Positions 1 to 5,411 of a DNA stretch of 5,411 nt are shown one piece after another. Origin of the DNA: RGIG4079 sp045576735 (GTDB taxonomy: Bacteria > Bacteroidota > Bacteroidia > Bacteroidales > Muribaculaceae); contig JAZNGZ010000077.1 of NCBI GenBank assembly GCA_045576735.1, positions 1 through 5,411 on the forward strand, written 5' to 3'. Below the pieces are notes generated by a model. It was not told the origin of the DNA, ran no database searches, and was given only the letters and a program-made list of their open reading frames with translations. Every line of letters begins with the position of its first letter. The stretch's first letter is position 1. The translations under genes and the position numbers were made by a program.

Positions 1-160
1 TTCTTGCCGTTTTTTACGACTTGTTTTGAGCCACAGAAAAAGCAAATTTTTTATTCATAAATTTTCAAATACCCAAAGTTAGTCATTTTCAACATCTTAC
101 AAAGAATTCATCCTGAAATTTGACCATTAGGCCTAAAATAAAATTTATTTACACATCATA
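1..160. other. AT-rich stretch with no recognisable gene
   Basis: All + strand frames close early (stops at 27-29, 58-60 and 80-82), and the only - strand start noticed, at 58, gives a 14-codon reading frame. No RNA gene or repeat is apparent. The + strand hairpin at 161-207 suggests that a rightward transcript may end here, so the first bases could be the last codons or 3' untranslated region of a gene lying left of the window. The sequence shown cannot confirm this. Confidence 0.5.
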
Positions 161-207
161 AGCTAAGGGGCTATGCACTTAAGTTGGCATAGCCCCTTAG
201 CTTTTAT
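161..207 (+). terminator. Strong hairpin, probable + strand intrinsic terminator
   Basis: A 16-bp perfect inverted repeat (161-176 with 187-202, including the GGGGCTATGC core) encloses a 10-nt loop. CTTTTATATAAAA follows on the + strand. The - strand side has no comparable T-run, so the natural reading is termination of a rightward transcript arriving from outside the window, convergent with rpmE2. It may also act as a second barrier to leftward read-through past the rpmE2 terminator. Confidence 0.6.
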
Positions 208-210
208 ATA

Positions 211-245
211 AAATAAAAACTCCCAAGCCGTCAGGTTTGGGAGTT
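211..245 (-). terminator. rpmE2 rho-independent terminator
   Basis: Read on the - strand, AACTCCCAAACC pairs with GGCTTGGGAGTT around a 4-nt TGAC loop. This is a 12-bp stem with one G-U pair. The run TTTTATTT follows. It lies about 20 nt past the rpmE2 stop codon, in the right orientation. Confidence 0.85.
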
Positions 246-264
246 AAATATGATTGTTCTAAAA

Positions 265-519
265 TTATTTTTTGCGACGGTTTCCGTAGCGGCTCATGAA
301 CTTATCAACGCGACCAGCTGTGTCAACCAATTTTTGTTTTCCAGTGAAGAATGGGTGAGATGAGCTAGTGATTTCAAGTTTTACGAGAGGATAAGTAACG
401 CCATCAACTTCGATTGTATCTTTAGCAGCTACAGTTGAACGAGTGATGAAGATTTCTTCGTTTGACATATCTTTGAATACTACTTCGCGATAATTTGAAG
501 GATGAATGTCTTTTTTCAT
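265..519 (-). CDS. rpmE2: 50S ribosomal protein L31, type B
   Basis: This 84-residue protein is ribosomal protein L31, a component of the large subunit at the central protuberance that helps bridge to the small subunit. It starts MKKDIHPSNYREVVFKD and contains the family signature SSSHPFFTGKQKLVDTAGRVDKF near residues 52-74, followed by a basic tail ending in RRKK. It has no cysteine at all, so it lacks the zinc-binding CxxC site of type A L31; this marks it as type B (the YkgM/RpmE2 class). In some bacteria type B replaces a zinc-containing paralogue under zinc limitation. Here the strong promoter and dedicated terminator suggest that it is the ordinary, constitutive L31, though that is inference. 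The length is normal for the type. The gene is monocistronic: a promoter lies at 596-626 and a terminator at 211-245. The ATG at 519 is the only start that gives the conserved N-terminus; the upstream sequence is A-rich without a Shine-Dalgarno, as is common in Bacteroidetes. Confidence 0.97.
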   Translation of the reverse strand: MKKDIHPSNYREVVFKDMSNEEIFITRSTVAAKDTIEVDGVTYPLVKLEITSSSHPFFTGKQKLVDTAGRVDKFMSRYGNRRKK

Positions 520-595
520 TTTATTTGTCGTTTTTTTAATTAATCAAAGTTATTAATAAAGTCACGCTGGTAAGGCGATCATTCGTAATGGCTTG

Positions 596-626
596 CAAAT
601 TTACGCATTATTCTTTGATTGGCAAA
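596..626 (-). promoter_or_regulatory. Bacteroidetes-type promoter for rpmE2
   Basis: Read on the - strand, TTTG (626-623), a 19-nt spacer and TAAATTTG (603-596) match the Bacteroidetes primary sigma factor consensus (TTTG at -33, TAnnTTTG at -7) in both boxes and in spacing. The predicted transcript would start near 590 and carry a leader of about 70 nt ahead of rpmE2. Two other TAACTTTG boxes (552-545 and 630-623) fit the -7 box but have no -33 partner at the right distance. Confidence 0.65.
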
Positions 627-692
627 GTTATTCTCATTCTTTTTTACATTTTTTTGCTCTATCAATCATTTTAAAGTCATTTTCGCCTTTCA

Positions 693-727
693 CAAAAATA
701 AGAGAGAGGCCATCAATGACCTCTCTC
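693..727 (-). terminator. Terminator of the biotin carboxyltransferase gene
   Basis: On the - strand GAGAGAGG pairs with CCTCTCTC (727-720 with 709-702). One G-U and one C-G pair extend the stem to 10 bp around a 6-nt loop, and TTATTTTTG follows. It begins 24 nt beyond the stop codon of the gene at 751-2910, so that gene ends as its own transcription unit before rpmE2. Confidence 0.8.
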
Positions 728-750
728 AGCATTATAACTGTGATTTATAA

Positions 751-2910
751 TTATTCAAATTCCATCAATGGAGCATCGGCTGCAACCACTTCATCGGGTT
801 TAACAAAGATGCGTTTCACTGTCACATCTTTTTCAGCAACCACATCATTTTCCATCTTCATTGCTTCGTAAACAAGCAATACTCCACCTTTAGCAACTTT
901 GTCGCCTGGTTTCACATTGATTGAAATCACCTTACCACCCATTGGAGCCTTAAGAACTTCGCCTGTTACAGGTGCATCTGCAGGTTCTTCTGCGGCAATT
1001 GATTGAGCTGCGGCATCGGCTGCATCAATAAACTCAACCATAGCTTCATCAGCATTGACTACTTGGTCGGGAGCAACAAGGATACGTTTGATTACAATGT
1101 CTTTTTCAGCAACCACATCATTTTCCATCTTCATTGCTTCGTAAACAAGAATTACTTCACCTTTGGCAATCTTATCACCGGGCTTAGCTTTGATTGAAAC
1201 AATGCGACCACCCATAGGTGCCTTAAGAACCTCGCCTGTAATAGGAGCAGCTGCCACAGTAGCTTTTTCTTCAGCTGCTGCTACCAGTTGTGTTGCTTTA
1301 TTTTCTTCGGCACGACGTTTGCGTAGGAATGTGTTAGCCACATTTGGCAACAATTCGAGCAACAACATTTCTTCGGTATTTAAAGCCAACTTCACTCCAC
1401 CAAGGTCGTCGAGTGTTGGGTTTTCGGGTTTCTTATATTTTGAAACATCATATGGACGTTCGGTAGCATCACCTGTAATTTTTTCACGGAATGCAGGGTC
1501 AACCGGCACTGGAGTCTTACCATATTCACCCTTAATAAGTGAAATAAATTGGTTTGAAAGGTTTGAATAATCAGGATTACCTTTCTTACGGTCAAGTGCA
1601 ACAAACACAGCTTGGCTACCAACGATTTGACTTGTAGGTGTTACCAATGGTACAAGACCTGCATCGCGACGCACCTTAGGAATCAAGCGCATTGCATCAT
1701 CAAGCAAGTCTTCTGATTTGAGAGCCTTGAGTTGAGCCACCATATTTGAATACATACCACCTGGAACTTCGGCATTTTTAACCAATTCATTTGGTTTTGG
1801 AAATCCGAAATAGTCTTCAATTGCATGACATGCGTCGAGCAATGCTTCTTCATCATTAGCTTTTGCCGCTGCAATTGCTTTGTCGAATTGAGCATCAATT
1901 TCAGCAGGAAGAGTGTCTTTAAGTGGATCAAATGGTTTAGGCAATTTGCCAAGGTCGAAATCTTTGAGTGATTCGCGAGCCGAAAGCAATTGATTGCGAA
2001 TTTGTCCCACTGCTTCCATATTCACTTCTACTTCTACACCTAATTTTTTTGCGAAGACATATACCAATTCGATTGCAGGCGCAGCAGAACCTCCACCAAA
2101 CCACCAAATGTTAGTATCGAGAATATCCACCCCATGAATAATAGCCATTACCGATGAAGCAAGACCATAACCGGGTGTACAGTGAGTGTGGAAATCAACA
2201 GGAACTTTCACTGCAGCTTTCAATTTTGAAATAATTGAAGCGGCACGTGACGGATTCACAAGACCAGCCATATCTTTCAATGTGATGATTTTTGCGCCAA
2301 GAGCTTCCATTTCTTTCGCTTTACCTACAAAATATTCATCGGTAAAGATTTTTTCGGGCTCTTCAACTTGCACTGCCTCTGCTTTCTTTCCAAATAAGCG
2401 AGCAAAGAATCCTTGCTTTGGTTGTTCAACCGGAGCAGCCGGAGCTTCGTCCTTTGGATCAACTGTATAACATACCGCACCATCAGGAATACCTCCAAGT
2501 TGATTAATGAGTTTGATTGATTCCTTTACATTATCAATATCATTGAGCGCATCAAAAATACGCATCACATTTAATCCATTCTTAATAGCTTCTTTATAGA
2601 ATCCTTCGAGCACTGTGTCGGGATAAGGCACATATCCAAAAAGGTTACGCCCACGCGACAATGCTGTAAGTAATGATTTGCCTTTAATTACATTATCAAC
2701 ACTACGCAAGCGATTCCATGGTGATTCATCAAGATAACGCATCACCGAGTCGGGCACTGCACCACCCCACACTTCCATTGCATAAAAACCTGCATTTACA
2801 TACAATGGCAATAATTTATCAATGTTTTCTTGATTAAGACGTGTTGCAAAAAGTGATTGTTGACCATCACGCAACGTCAAATCTCTGATTTTTAATTTTT
2901 GTGATCCCAT
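751..2910 (-). CDS. Biotin-dependent carboxyltransferase (OadA/PycB type) with two tandem biotinyl domains
   Basis: This 719-residue protein resembles oxaloacetate decarboxylase alpha, pyruvate carboxylase subunit B and transcarboxylase 5S. Such enzymes move a carboxyl group between biotin and a 2-oxo acid, normally pyruvate/oxaloacetate. Residues 1 to about 300 form the carboxyltransferase TIM barrel, with the metal and carboxyl-lysine residues in place: D15 (LRDGQQS), K212 (TLKDMAG), H241 and H243 (FHTHC). R86 (SRGRN) matches the family LRGxN arginine. Residues 380-440 hold the second conserved block (PGGMYSNM, VTPTSQIVG). An Ala/Glu-rich linker leads to two biotinyl domains, at about 557-628 (biotin lysine K594) and 647-719 (K685), each with EAMKMEN; most relatives have one. 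An insert of roughly 35-40 residues (about 151-190) rich in Pro, Ala, Glu and Lys sits inside the barrel. No biotin carboxylase, OadB or OadG lies nearby, so pyruvate carboxylase, oxaloacetate decarboxylase and another carboxyltransferase role all remain possible. The ATG at 2910 gives the expected N-terminus. It is monocistronic and likely cytoplasmic. Confidence 0.88.
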   Translation of the reverse strand: MGSQKLKIRDLTLRDGQQSLFATRLNQENIDKLLPLYVNAGFYAMEVWGGAVPDSVMRYLDESPWNRLRSVDNVIKGKSLLTALSRGRNLFGYVPYPDTVLEGFYKEAIKNGLNVMRIFDALNDIDNVKESIKLINQLGGIPDGAVCYTVDPKDEAPAAPVEQPKQGFFARLFGKKAEAVQVEEPEKIFTDEYFVGKAKEMEALGAKIITLKDMAGLVNPSRAASIISKLKAAVKVPVDFHTHCTPGYGLASSVMAIIHGVDILDTNIWWFGGGSAAPAIELVYVFAKKLGVEVEVNMEAVGQIRNQLLSARESLKDFDLGKLPKPFDPLKDTLPAEIDAQFDKAIAAAKANDEEALLDACHAIEDYFGFPKPNELVKNAEVPGGMYSNMVAQLKALKSEDLLDDAMRLIPKVRRDAGLVPLVTPTSQIVGSQAVFVALDRKKGNPDYSNLSNQFISLIKGEYGKTPVPVDPAFREKITGDATERPYDVSKYKKPENPTLDDLGGVKLALNTEEMLLLELLPNVANTFLRKRRAEENKATQLVAAAEEKATVAAAPITGEVLKAPMGGRIVSIKAKPGDKIAKGEVILVYEAMKMENDVVAEKDIVIKRILVAPDQVVNADEAMVEFIDAADAAAQSIAAEEPADAPVTGEVLKAPMGGKVISINVKPGDKVAKGGVLLVYEAMKMENDVVAEKDVTVKRIFVKPDEVVAADAPLMEFE
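754..1242 (-). repeat. Tandem duplication encoding two biotinyl domains
   Basis: The copies lie at 1027-1242 (N-terminal domain) and 754-972 (C-terminal domain). By hand alignment the proteins agree at 52 of 72 positions. At DNA level, 827-876 and 1100-1149 are an exact 50-bp direct repeat offset by 273 bp (91 codons), covering the codons for LVYEAMKMENDVVAEKD. The exactness over third-codon positions points to recent duplication or gene conversion in this core, since the flanks have diverged. Recombination between the copies would delete 273 bp and keep the reading frame. Confidence 0.92.
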
Positions 2911-3003
2911 GATTAATAATTTTTTAAAGTAAATTCTTACCCTATAAATCGTGTTATATAGTTAATTGTCATTAATAACGCAAAGTAATATATTTATTTT
3001 GAT

Positions 3004-3023
3004 TTACGGAAATTTTTCCGTAA
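3004..3023. promoter_or_regulatory. Perfect 9+2+9 palindrome, candidate operator
   Basis: TTACGGAAA and TTTCCGTAA flank a central TT in the space between the divergent carboxyltransferase and phosphatase genes. It lies immediately upstream of the proposed -33 region of the + strand gene. On the - strand it would overlap the -33 region of a weak candidate promoter for the carboxyltransferase (TTACTTTG at 2988-2981, 7 of 8 matches). That position suits a dimeric regulator acting on one or both genes. It does not resemble the E. coli BirA operator. Alternative reading: a run of nine T follows on the + strand, so an 8-bp hairpin with a 4-nt loop could act as a weak terminator, but no + strand gene precedes it. 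Confidence 0.4.
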
Positions 3024-3024
3024 T

Positions 3025-3055
3025 TTTTTTTTCTTATAATAAACAATTATATTTG
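3025..3055 (+). promoter_or_regulatory. Probable promoter of the CpsB-type phosphatase gene
   Basis: TATATTTG (3048-3055) matches the Bacteroidetes -7 consensus TAnnTTTG exactly. TTTT at 3025-3028 stands 19 nt upstream where TTTG is expected (3 of 4 matches), inside a run of nine T. The predicted start near 3062 leaves a leader of about 27 nt before the ATG at 3089. This supports 3089 over the longer in-frame start at 2966. Confidence 0.45.
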
Positions 3056-3088
3056 CATTATATTTCAAACGCACAAAATCTATCGATA

Positions 3089-3817
3089 ATGTTTAATTTT
3101 TTCAAGAAAAAACAAGAACCGGCTCAACTTTGTTTTAACACCGACATTCACTGCCACGTTATTCCAGGAATCGACGACGGATCGCCCGACGTTGACACCT
3201 CTATAGAACTTATCGAACGGATGAAAAGCTGGGGTATCACGCGCATTATTGCCACCCCTCACGTTACACAAGCTTCGTTTGAAAACACTCCCGAGATAAT
3301 GTCTCAAGCCCTAAATTCACTAAAAGAAGGGCTGCAAGCTAAAAATATTGAAATAGAGATTACTCACTCGGCCGAATATCGCATTGACGAACAATTCCTT
3401 GCCCACCTAAGCGATGGGATTATTGTGCCAATGCCAAGCAATTATATCCTTGTAGAAAACTCCTTTATCCAAGAGCCATGGAATCTTGACCAACTTCTTT
3501 TTGACCTCAAAGTAAAAGGATACAAACCCATCTTAGCTCACCCCGAAAGATATTTATACTATCATCAAAAACGCGATAGATATAGTGCTATTCACAACAC
3601 CGGCACAAAACTTCAAATAAACATACTTAGCTTAGCCGGGTATTATAGCAAAGACGAAAAGCGTATGGCTCTTGACCTTATCGACAAGGGATTGGTTGAC
3701 TTTATAGGCACTGACCTACATAACCACCGACATGCCGATGCCATTGAATCATTTATCAACTCACGAGAATATCGCAAAATCAAAGACAAACTACCCCTTC
3801 TCAACGACACCATTTAA
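3089..3817 (+). CDS. CpsB/YwqE-type tyrosine-protein phosphatase (PHP fold)
   Basis: This 242-residue protein belongs to the metal-dependent PHP-fold phosphatases (CpsB/Wzb of streptococci, YwqE of Bacillus), which dephosphorylate bacterial tyrosine kinases controlling capsule or exopolysaccharide assembly. The metal-site motifs are present in order: DIHCH at 19-23 followed by PGIDDG, TPH at 56-58, HSAEY at 93-97, AHPERY at 150-155 and GTDLHNH at 207-213. Length is normal for the family. There is no signal peptide, so it should act in the cytoplasm; the basic, aromatic N-terminus (MFNFFKKK) could rest against the membrane, which is inference. The start at 3089 is chosen because the upstream in-frame codons (from 2966) overlap the promoter and encode a hydrophobic stretch not expected in this family. 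No tyrosine kinase, Wza/Wzx or glycosyltransferase gene is in the window, so its partner must be encoded elsewhere. Its 3' end overlaps the converging channel gene by 27 bp. Confidence 0.9.
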   Translation: MFNFFKKKQEPAQLCFNTDIHCHVIPGIDDGSPDVDTSIELIERMKSWGITRIIATPHVTQASFENTPEIMSQALNSLKEGLQAKNIEIEITHSAEYRIDEQFLAHLSDGIIVPMPSNYILVENSFIQEPWNLDQLLFDLKVKGYKPILAHPERYLYYHQKRDRYSAIHNTGTKLQINILSLAGYYSKDEKRMALDLIDKGLVDFIGTDLHNHRHADAIESFINSREYRKIKDKLPLLNDTI

Positions 3818-5062
3818 ATCCCGTCGTAAATCATCACCGGCTATTGCATTATAAATTGATAGGCCAAATATTGGAGCTTCACATATAATATGTTCCAATA
3901 TTTCGCTTTTCACCGCCTCATAAATAGTCCAATCTATAGTTTTGGCATAACAATACACCTGTAGACGCGTGCCTACATTTGTCACATCTAGTAAATTTAC
4001 TAAAATTTGCCATCGTTTAGACACCATTGAATGCTCTTTCAAATAATTGCACAAATAAGCTCTAAACACCCCTAAATTAGTATAATTCGTACCATTAACA
4101 CCCTCTATGCCACCCTCATACTTGACTTTGGAGTTCAACATTGCTTTCATTTGAGGATATCTTGTTGTTATTTTATCAATAAAAGTATCATCACACGGCA
4201 TCACGCTTTTACTATCAATAATTACAACACACGACATCAACCTCACATTCGACTCCACCATTCCACGCCAGTTTTGGAAAGAAGTCGACACAAGAGTATA
4301 TGGAGGAAGCATCACCAATGTATTATCCCAATTCCGCACTTTTACTACTGTCAAAGACACATCCTCTACAACTCCATTAGCGACCGTAGATGGGACTACA
4401 ATCCAATCGCCAACTCTTAACATATCATTTTGTGACAACTGTAACCCGGCTACAAATCCCAATATACTATCTCTAAACACCAACATCAACGCAGCTGCAA
4501 AAGCACCTAATCCCGTAAGTAACACAGCCGGAGACTTACCCAACATCCACGACACAGTCACAATTGCAATCACAATCCACACGACCCCTTTAGCCACATT
4601 CAGAACTCCTCTCAATGGATGATTTTTATCATTCCTGTGATTATCATAATGGCTCCACAGAAATGATAATATCGCATTTATAGCAATACCTATCGTAATA
4701 GACAAATAAATTGACACAACACTCTGTATTAATCGTAACAATAGTGTTGTGCTCGAAGCGAACGCAAATGGTATGAAAATCAAGAATAACAACGGGGGGA
4801 TAATATGACTTCCTCTAGTAAAAACCTTTTGTTCTATTAATTCTTTACCTATATCATAACGATGTAACACTATCACCTTCCTTATCACAAATAATACCAC
4901 AAAGCGAATAAACCATCCGATAAATAACGCTAACAATACTATTACTACAACATAAACAAATTCTTCAATAAAAGCCTCGCGCCCCAATCCTAATAACTCT
5001 AAAAAGTCATCAATTAGGTCAATCAACCACAAGGCCATATCATGAGAAGGAACCACATCCAT
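3791..5062 (-). CDS. Mechanosensitive ion channel, MscS superfamily (YbdG/MscM-like)
   Basis: This 423-residue inner-membrane protein should open under membrane tension to release solutes during osmotic downshock. About five hydrophobic segments are visible, near residues 34-60, 87-107, 109-135, 157-174 and 177-206. The last is the pore-lining helix, rich in Gly and Ala (LLTGLGAFAAALMLVFRDSI), followed by the MscS beta domain (LRVGDWIVVPS at 215-225, then VVEDVSLTVVKVRNWDN at 231-247). The C-terminal part matches E. coli YbdG rather than the shorter MscS: length about 415-425, and motifs resembling its NIGTFRAYLNEYL (here NLGVFRAYLCNYL at 329-341) and GNDIR near the end (here GDDLR, 409-413). 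Because these motifs continue almost to the stop codon, the end at 3791 looks genuine despite the 27-bp overlap with the phosphatase gene. The ATG at 5062 is used; M9 at 5038 is a possible alternative, and neither has a well-placed Shine-Dalgarno. No clear promoter or terminator was found. It appears to be a single gene downstream of the rRNA terminator. Confidence 0.92.
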   Translation of the reverse strand: MDVVPSHDMALWLIDLIDDFLELLGLGREAFIEEFVYVVVIVLLALFIGWFIRFVVLFVIRKVIVLHRYDIGKELIEQKVFTRGSHIIPPLLFLIFIPFAFASSTTLLLRLIQSVVSIYLSITIGIAINAILSFLWSHYDNHRNDKNHPLRGVLNVAKGVVWIVIAIVTVSWMLGKSPAVLLTGLGAFAAALMLVFRDSILGFVAGLQLSQNDMLRVGDWIVVPSTVANGVVEDVSLTVVKVRNWDNTLVMLPPYTLVSTSFQNWRGMVESNVRLMSCVVIIDSKSVMPCDDTFIDKITTRYPQMKAMLNSKVKYEGGIEGVNGTNYTNLGVFRAYLCNYLKEHSMVSKRWQILVNLLDVTNVGTRLQVYCYAKTIDWTIYEAVKSEILEHIICEAPIFGLSIYNAIAGDDLRRDLNGVVEKG

Positions 5063-5196
5063 AACATATCATTTAACCTCATAACACATTTAACGCTAAA
5101 TCTGTTCAAATCAACAATATAGCCATTCGTACATCGGCAGAATGTTGTGAATTCAATACTATTGTTTTATTTACATATACATTTCAGCGCTCCTAC

Positions 5197-5220
5197 TTCA
5201 ATTGTGTGTTTTCAATTGTG
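5197..5220. repeat. Short direct repeat TTCAATTGTG x2
   Basis: TTCAATTGTG occurs at 5197-5206 and again at 5211-5220, a 14-bp period, directly beyond the rRNA operon terminator. The core CAATTG is palindromic. It may be a protein-binding pair or chance in AT-rich DNA. The rest of the 5063-5223 gap shows no gene and only a weak promoter-like box (TTGATTTG read on the - strand near 5110) for the channel gene. Confidence 0.4.
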
Positions 5221-5223
5221 CCT

Positions 5224-5261
5224 AAAAACAAAAAGCCCCGACTCATTTCTGAATCGGGGCT
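5224..5261 (-). terminator. rRNA operon intrinsic terminator
   Basis: On the - strand AGCCCCGATTCA pairs with TGAGTCGGGGCT: 12 bp including one G-U, closed by a GAAA loop. TTTTGTTTTT follows. It starts a few bases after the 5S rRNA 3' end and is oriented to end the leftward rRNA transcript. Confidence 0.93.
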
Positions 5262-5266
5262 CGAAT

Positions 5267-5376
<110 letters not shown>

Positions 5377-5411
5377 TCTCTTTGGCGTTGTCTTCGCGGT
5401 GACAACAGTCC
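5377..5411 (-). other. 23S-5S spacer, partial
   Basis: This is the sequence preceding 5S in the rRNA transcript, cut by the window edge. It contains a 6-bp inverted repeat, GTTGTC/GACAAC (5387-5392 with 5401-5406), around an 8-nt loop. That could be part of a processing stem or of the outer 23S stem, which cannot be settled without the sequence to the right. Confidence 0.5.

Noticed and set aside
545..552. TAACTTTG box on the - strand as the rpmE2 promoter
   Set aside because: It matches the -7 consensus but has no TTTG-like element about 19 nt upstream; the pair at 596-626 fits both boxes and the spacing.
593..871. Rightward 92-codon open frame
   Set aside because: It crosses the rpmE2 promoter, a terminator and the antisense of the biotinyl domain. 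Its composition is that of a shadow frame and it has no recognisable domain.
1163..1570. Rightward 135-codon open frame antisense to the carboxyltransferase gene
   Set aside because: It is a shadow of a well-supported coding frame, with no domain, no start signal and no promoter.
2966..3032. Palindrome plus T9 run as an intrinsic terminator on the + strand
   Set aside because: The stem is short and AT-rich, and no + strand gene precedes it, so an operator role is preferred although not proven.
2966..3088. N-terminal extension of the CpsB-type phosphatase by 41 codons
   Set aside because: It would overlap the palindrome and a perfect TAnnTTTG box, encodes a low-complexity hydrophobic stretch, and is not expected in the family. 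The ATG at 3089 gives the normal N-terminus shortly before the DIHCH motif.
4151..4420. Rightward 89-codon open frame inside the channel gene
   Set aside because: It is rich in His, Ser and Arg from reading the channel gene antisense, without any family resemblance.
5377..5411. 3' end of the 23S rRNA gene
   Set aside because: No conserved 23S terminal sequence is recognisable in these 35 bases; spacer is the safer reading.

Overview
The window looks like chromosomal DNA from a member of the Bacteroidales; a gut family such as Muribaculaceae is a guess. The evidence is moderately AT-rich sequence, starts without a clear Shine-Dalgarno, a well-formed Bacteroidetes-type promoter (TTTG, 19 nt, TAnnTTTG) ahead of the L31 gene, a cysteine-free type B ribosomal protein L31, and a CpsB-family PHP phosphatase of the kind common in this phylum. 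No mobile element, CRISPR array, phage gene or tRNA is visible.

Layout, left to right. Positions 1-160 hold no recognisable gene. Two hairpins follow: a 16-bp perfect stem whose T-run lies on the + strand (161-207), and the terminator of the L31 gene on the - strand (211-245). rpmE2 (265-519, -) has its promoter at 596-626. Next, reading leftward, is a large biotin-dependent carboxyltransferase gene (751-2910, -) with its own terminator at 693-727. It joins an OadA/PycB-type carboxyltransferase to two tandem biotinyl domains. A divergent intergenic region (2911-3088) carries a perfect 9+2+9 palindrome and the likely promoter of a CpsB/YwqE-type phosphatase gene (3089-3817, +). That gene converges on, and overlaps by 27 bp, a YbdG/MscM-like mechanosensitive channel gene (3791-5062, -). 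At the right edge are the terminator (5224-5261) and 5S rRNA (about 5267-5376) of a leftward rRNA operon whose 23S gene lies outside the window.

The genes do not form a pathway. They are single-gene housekeeping or metabolic transcription units next to an rRNA operon: translation (L31, 5S), C3/C4 carboxyl transfer, polysaccharide-linked tyrosine dephosphorylation and osmotic protection. I see no convincing new multi-gene system. The most unusual object is the carboxyltransferase. Its two biotinyl domains share a 50-bp exact DNA repeat, its catalytic barrel carries a roughly 35-40-residue insert, and several active-site motifs differ from the classical OadA/transcarboxylase 5S/pyruvate carboxylase forms. 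No biotin carboxylase or membrane decarboxylase subunit lies beside it, so its substrate cannot be fixed from this window.
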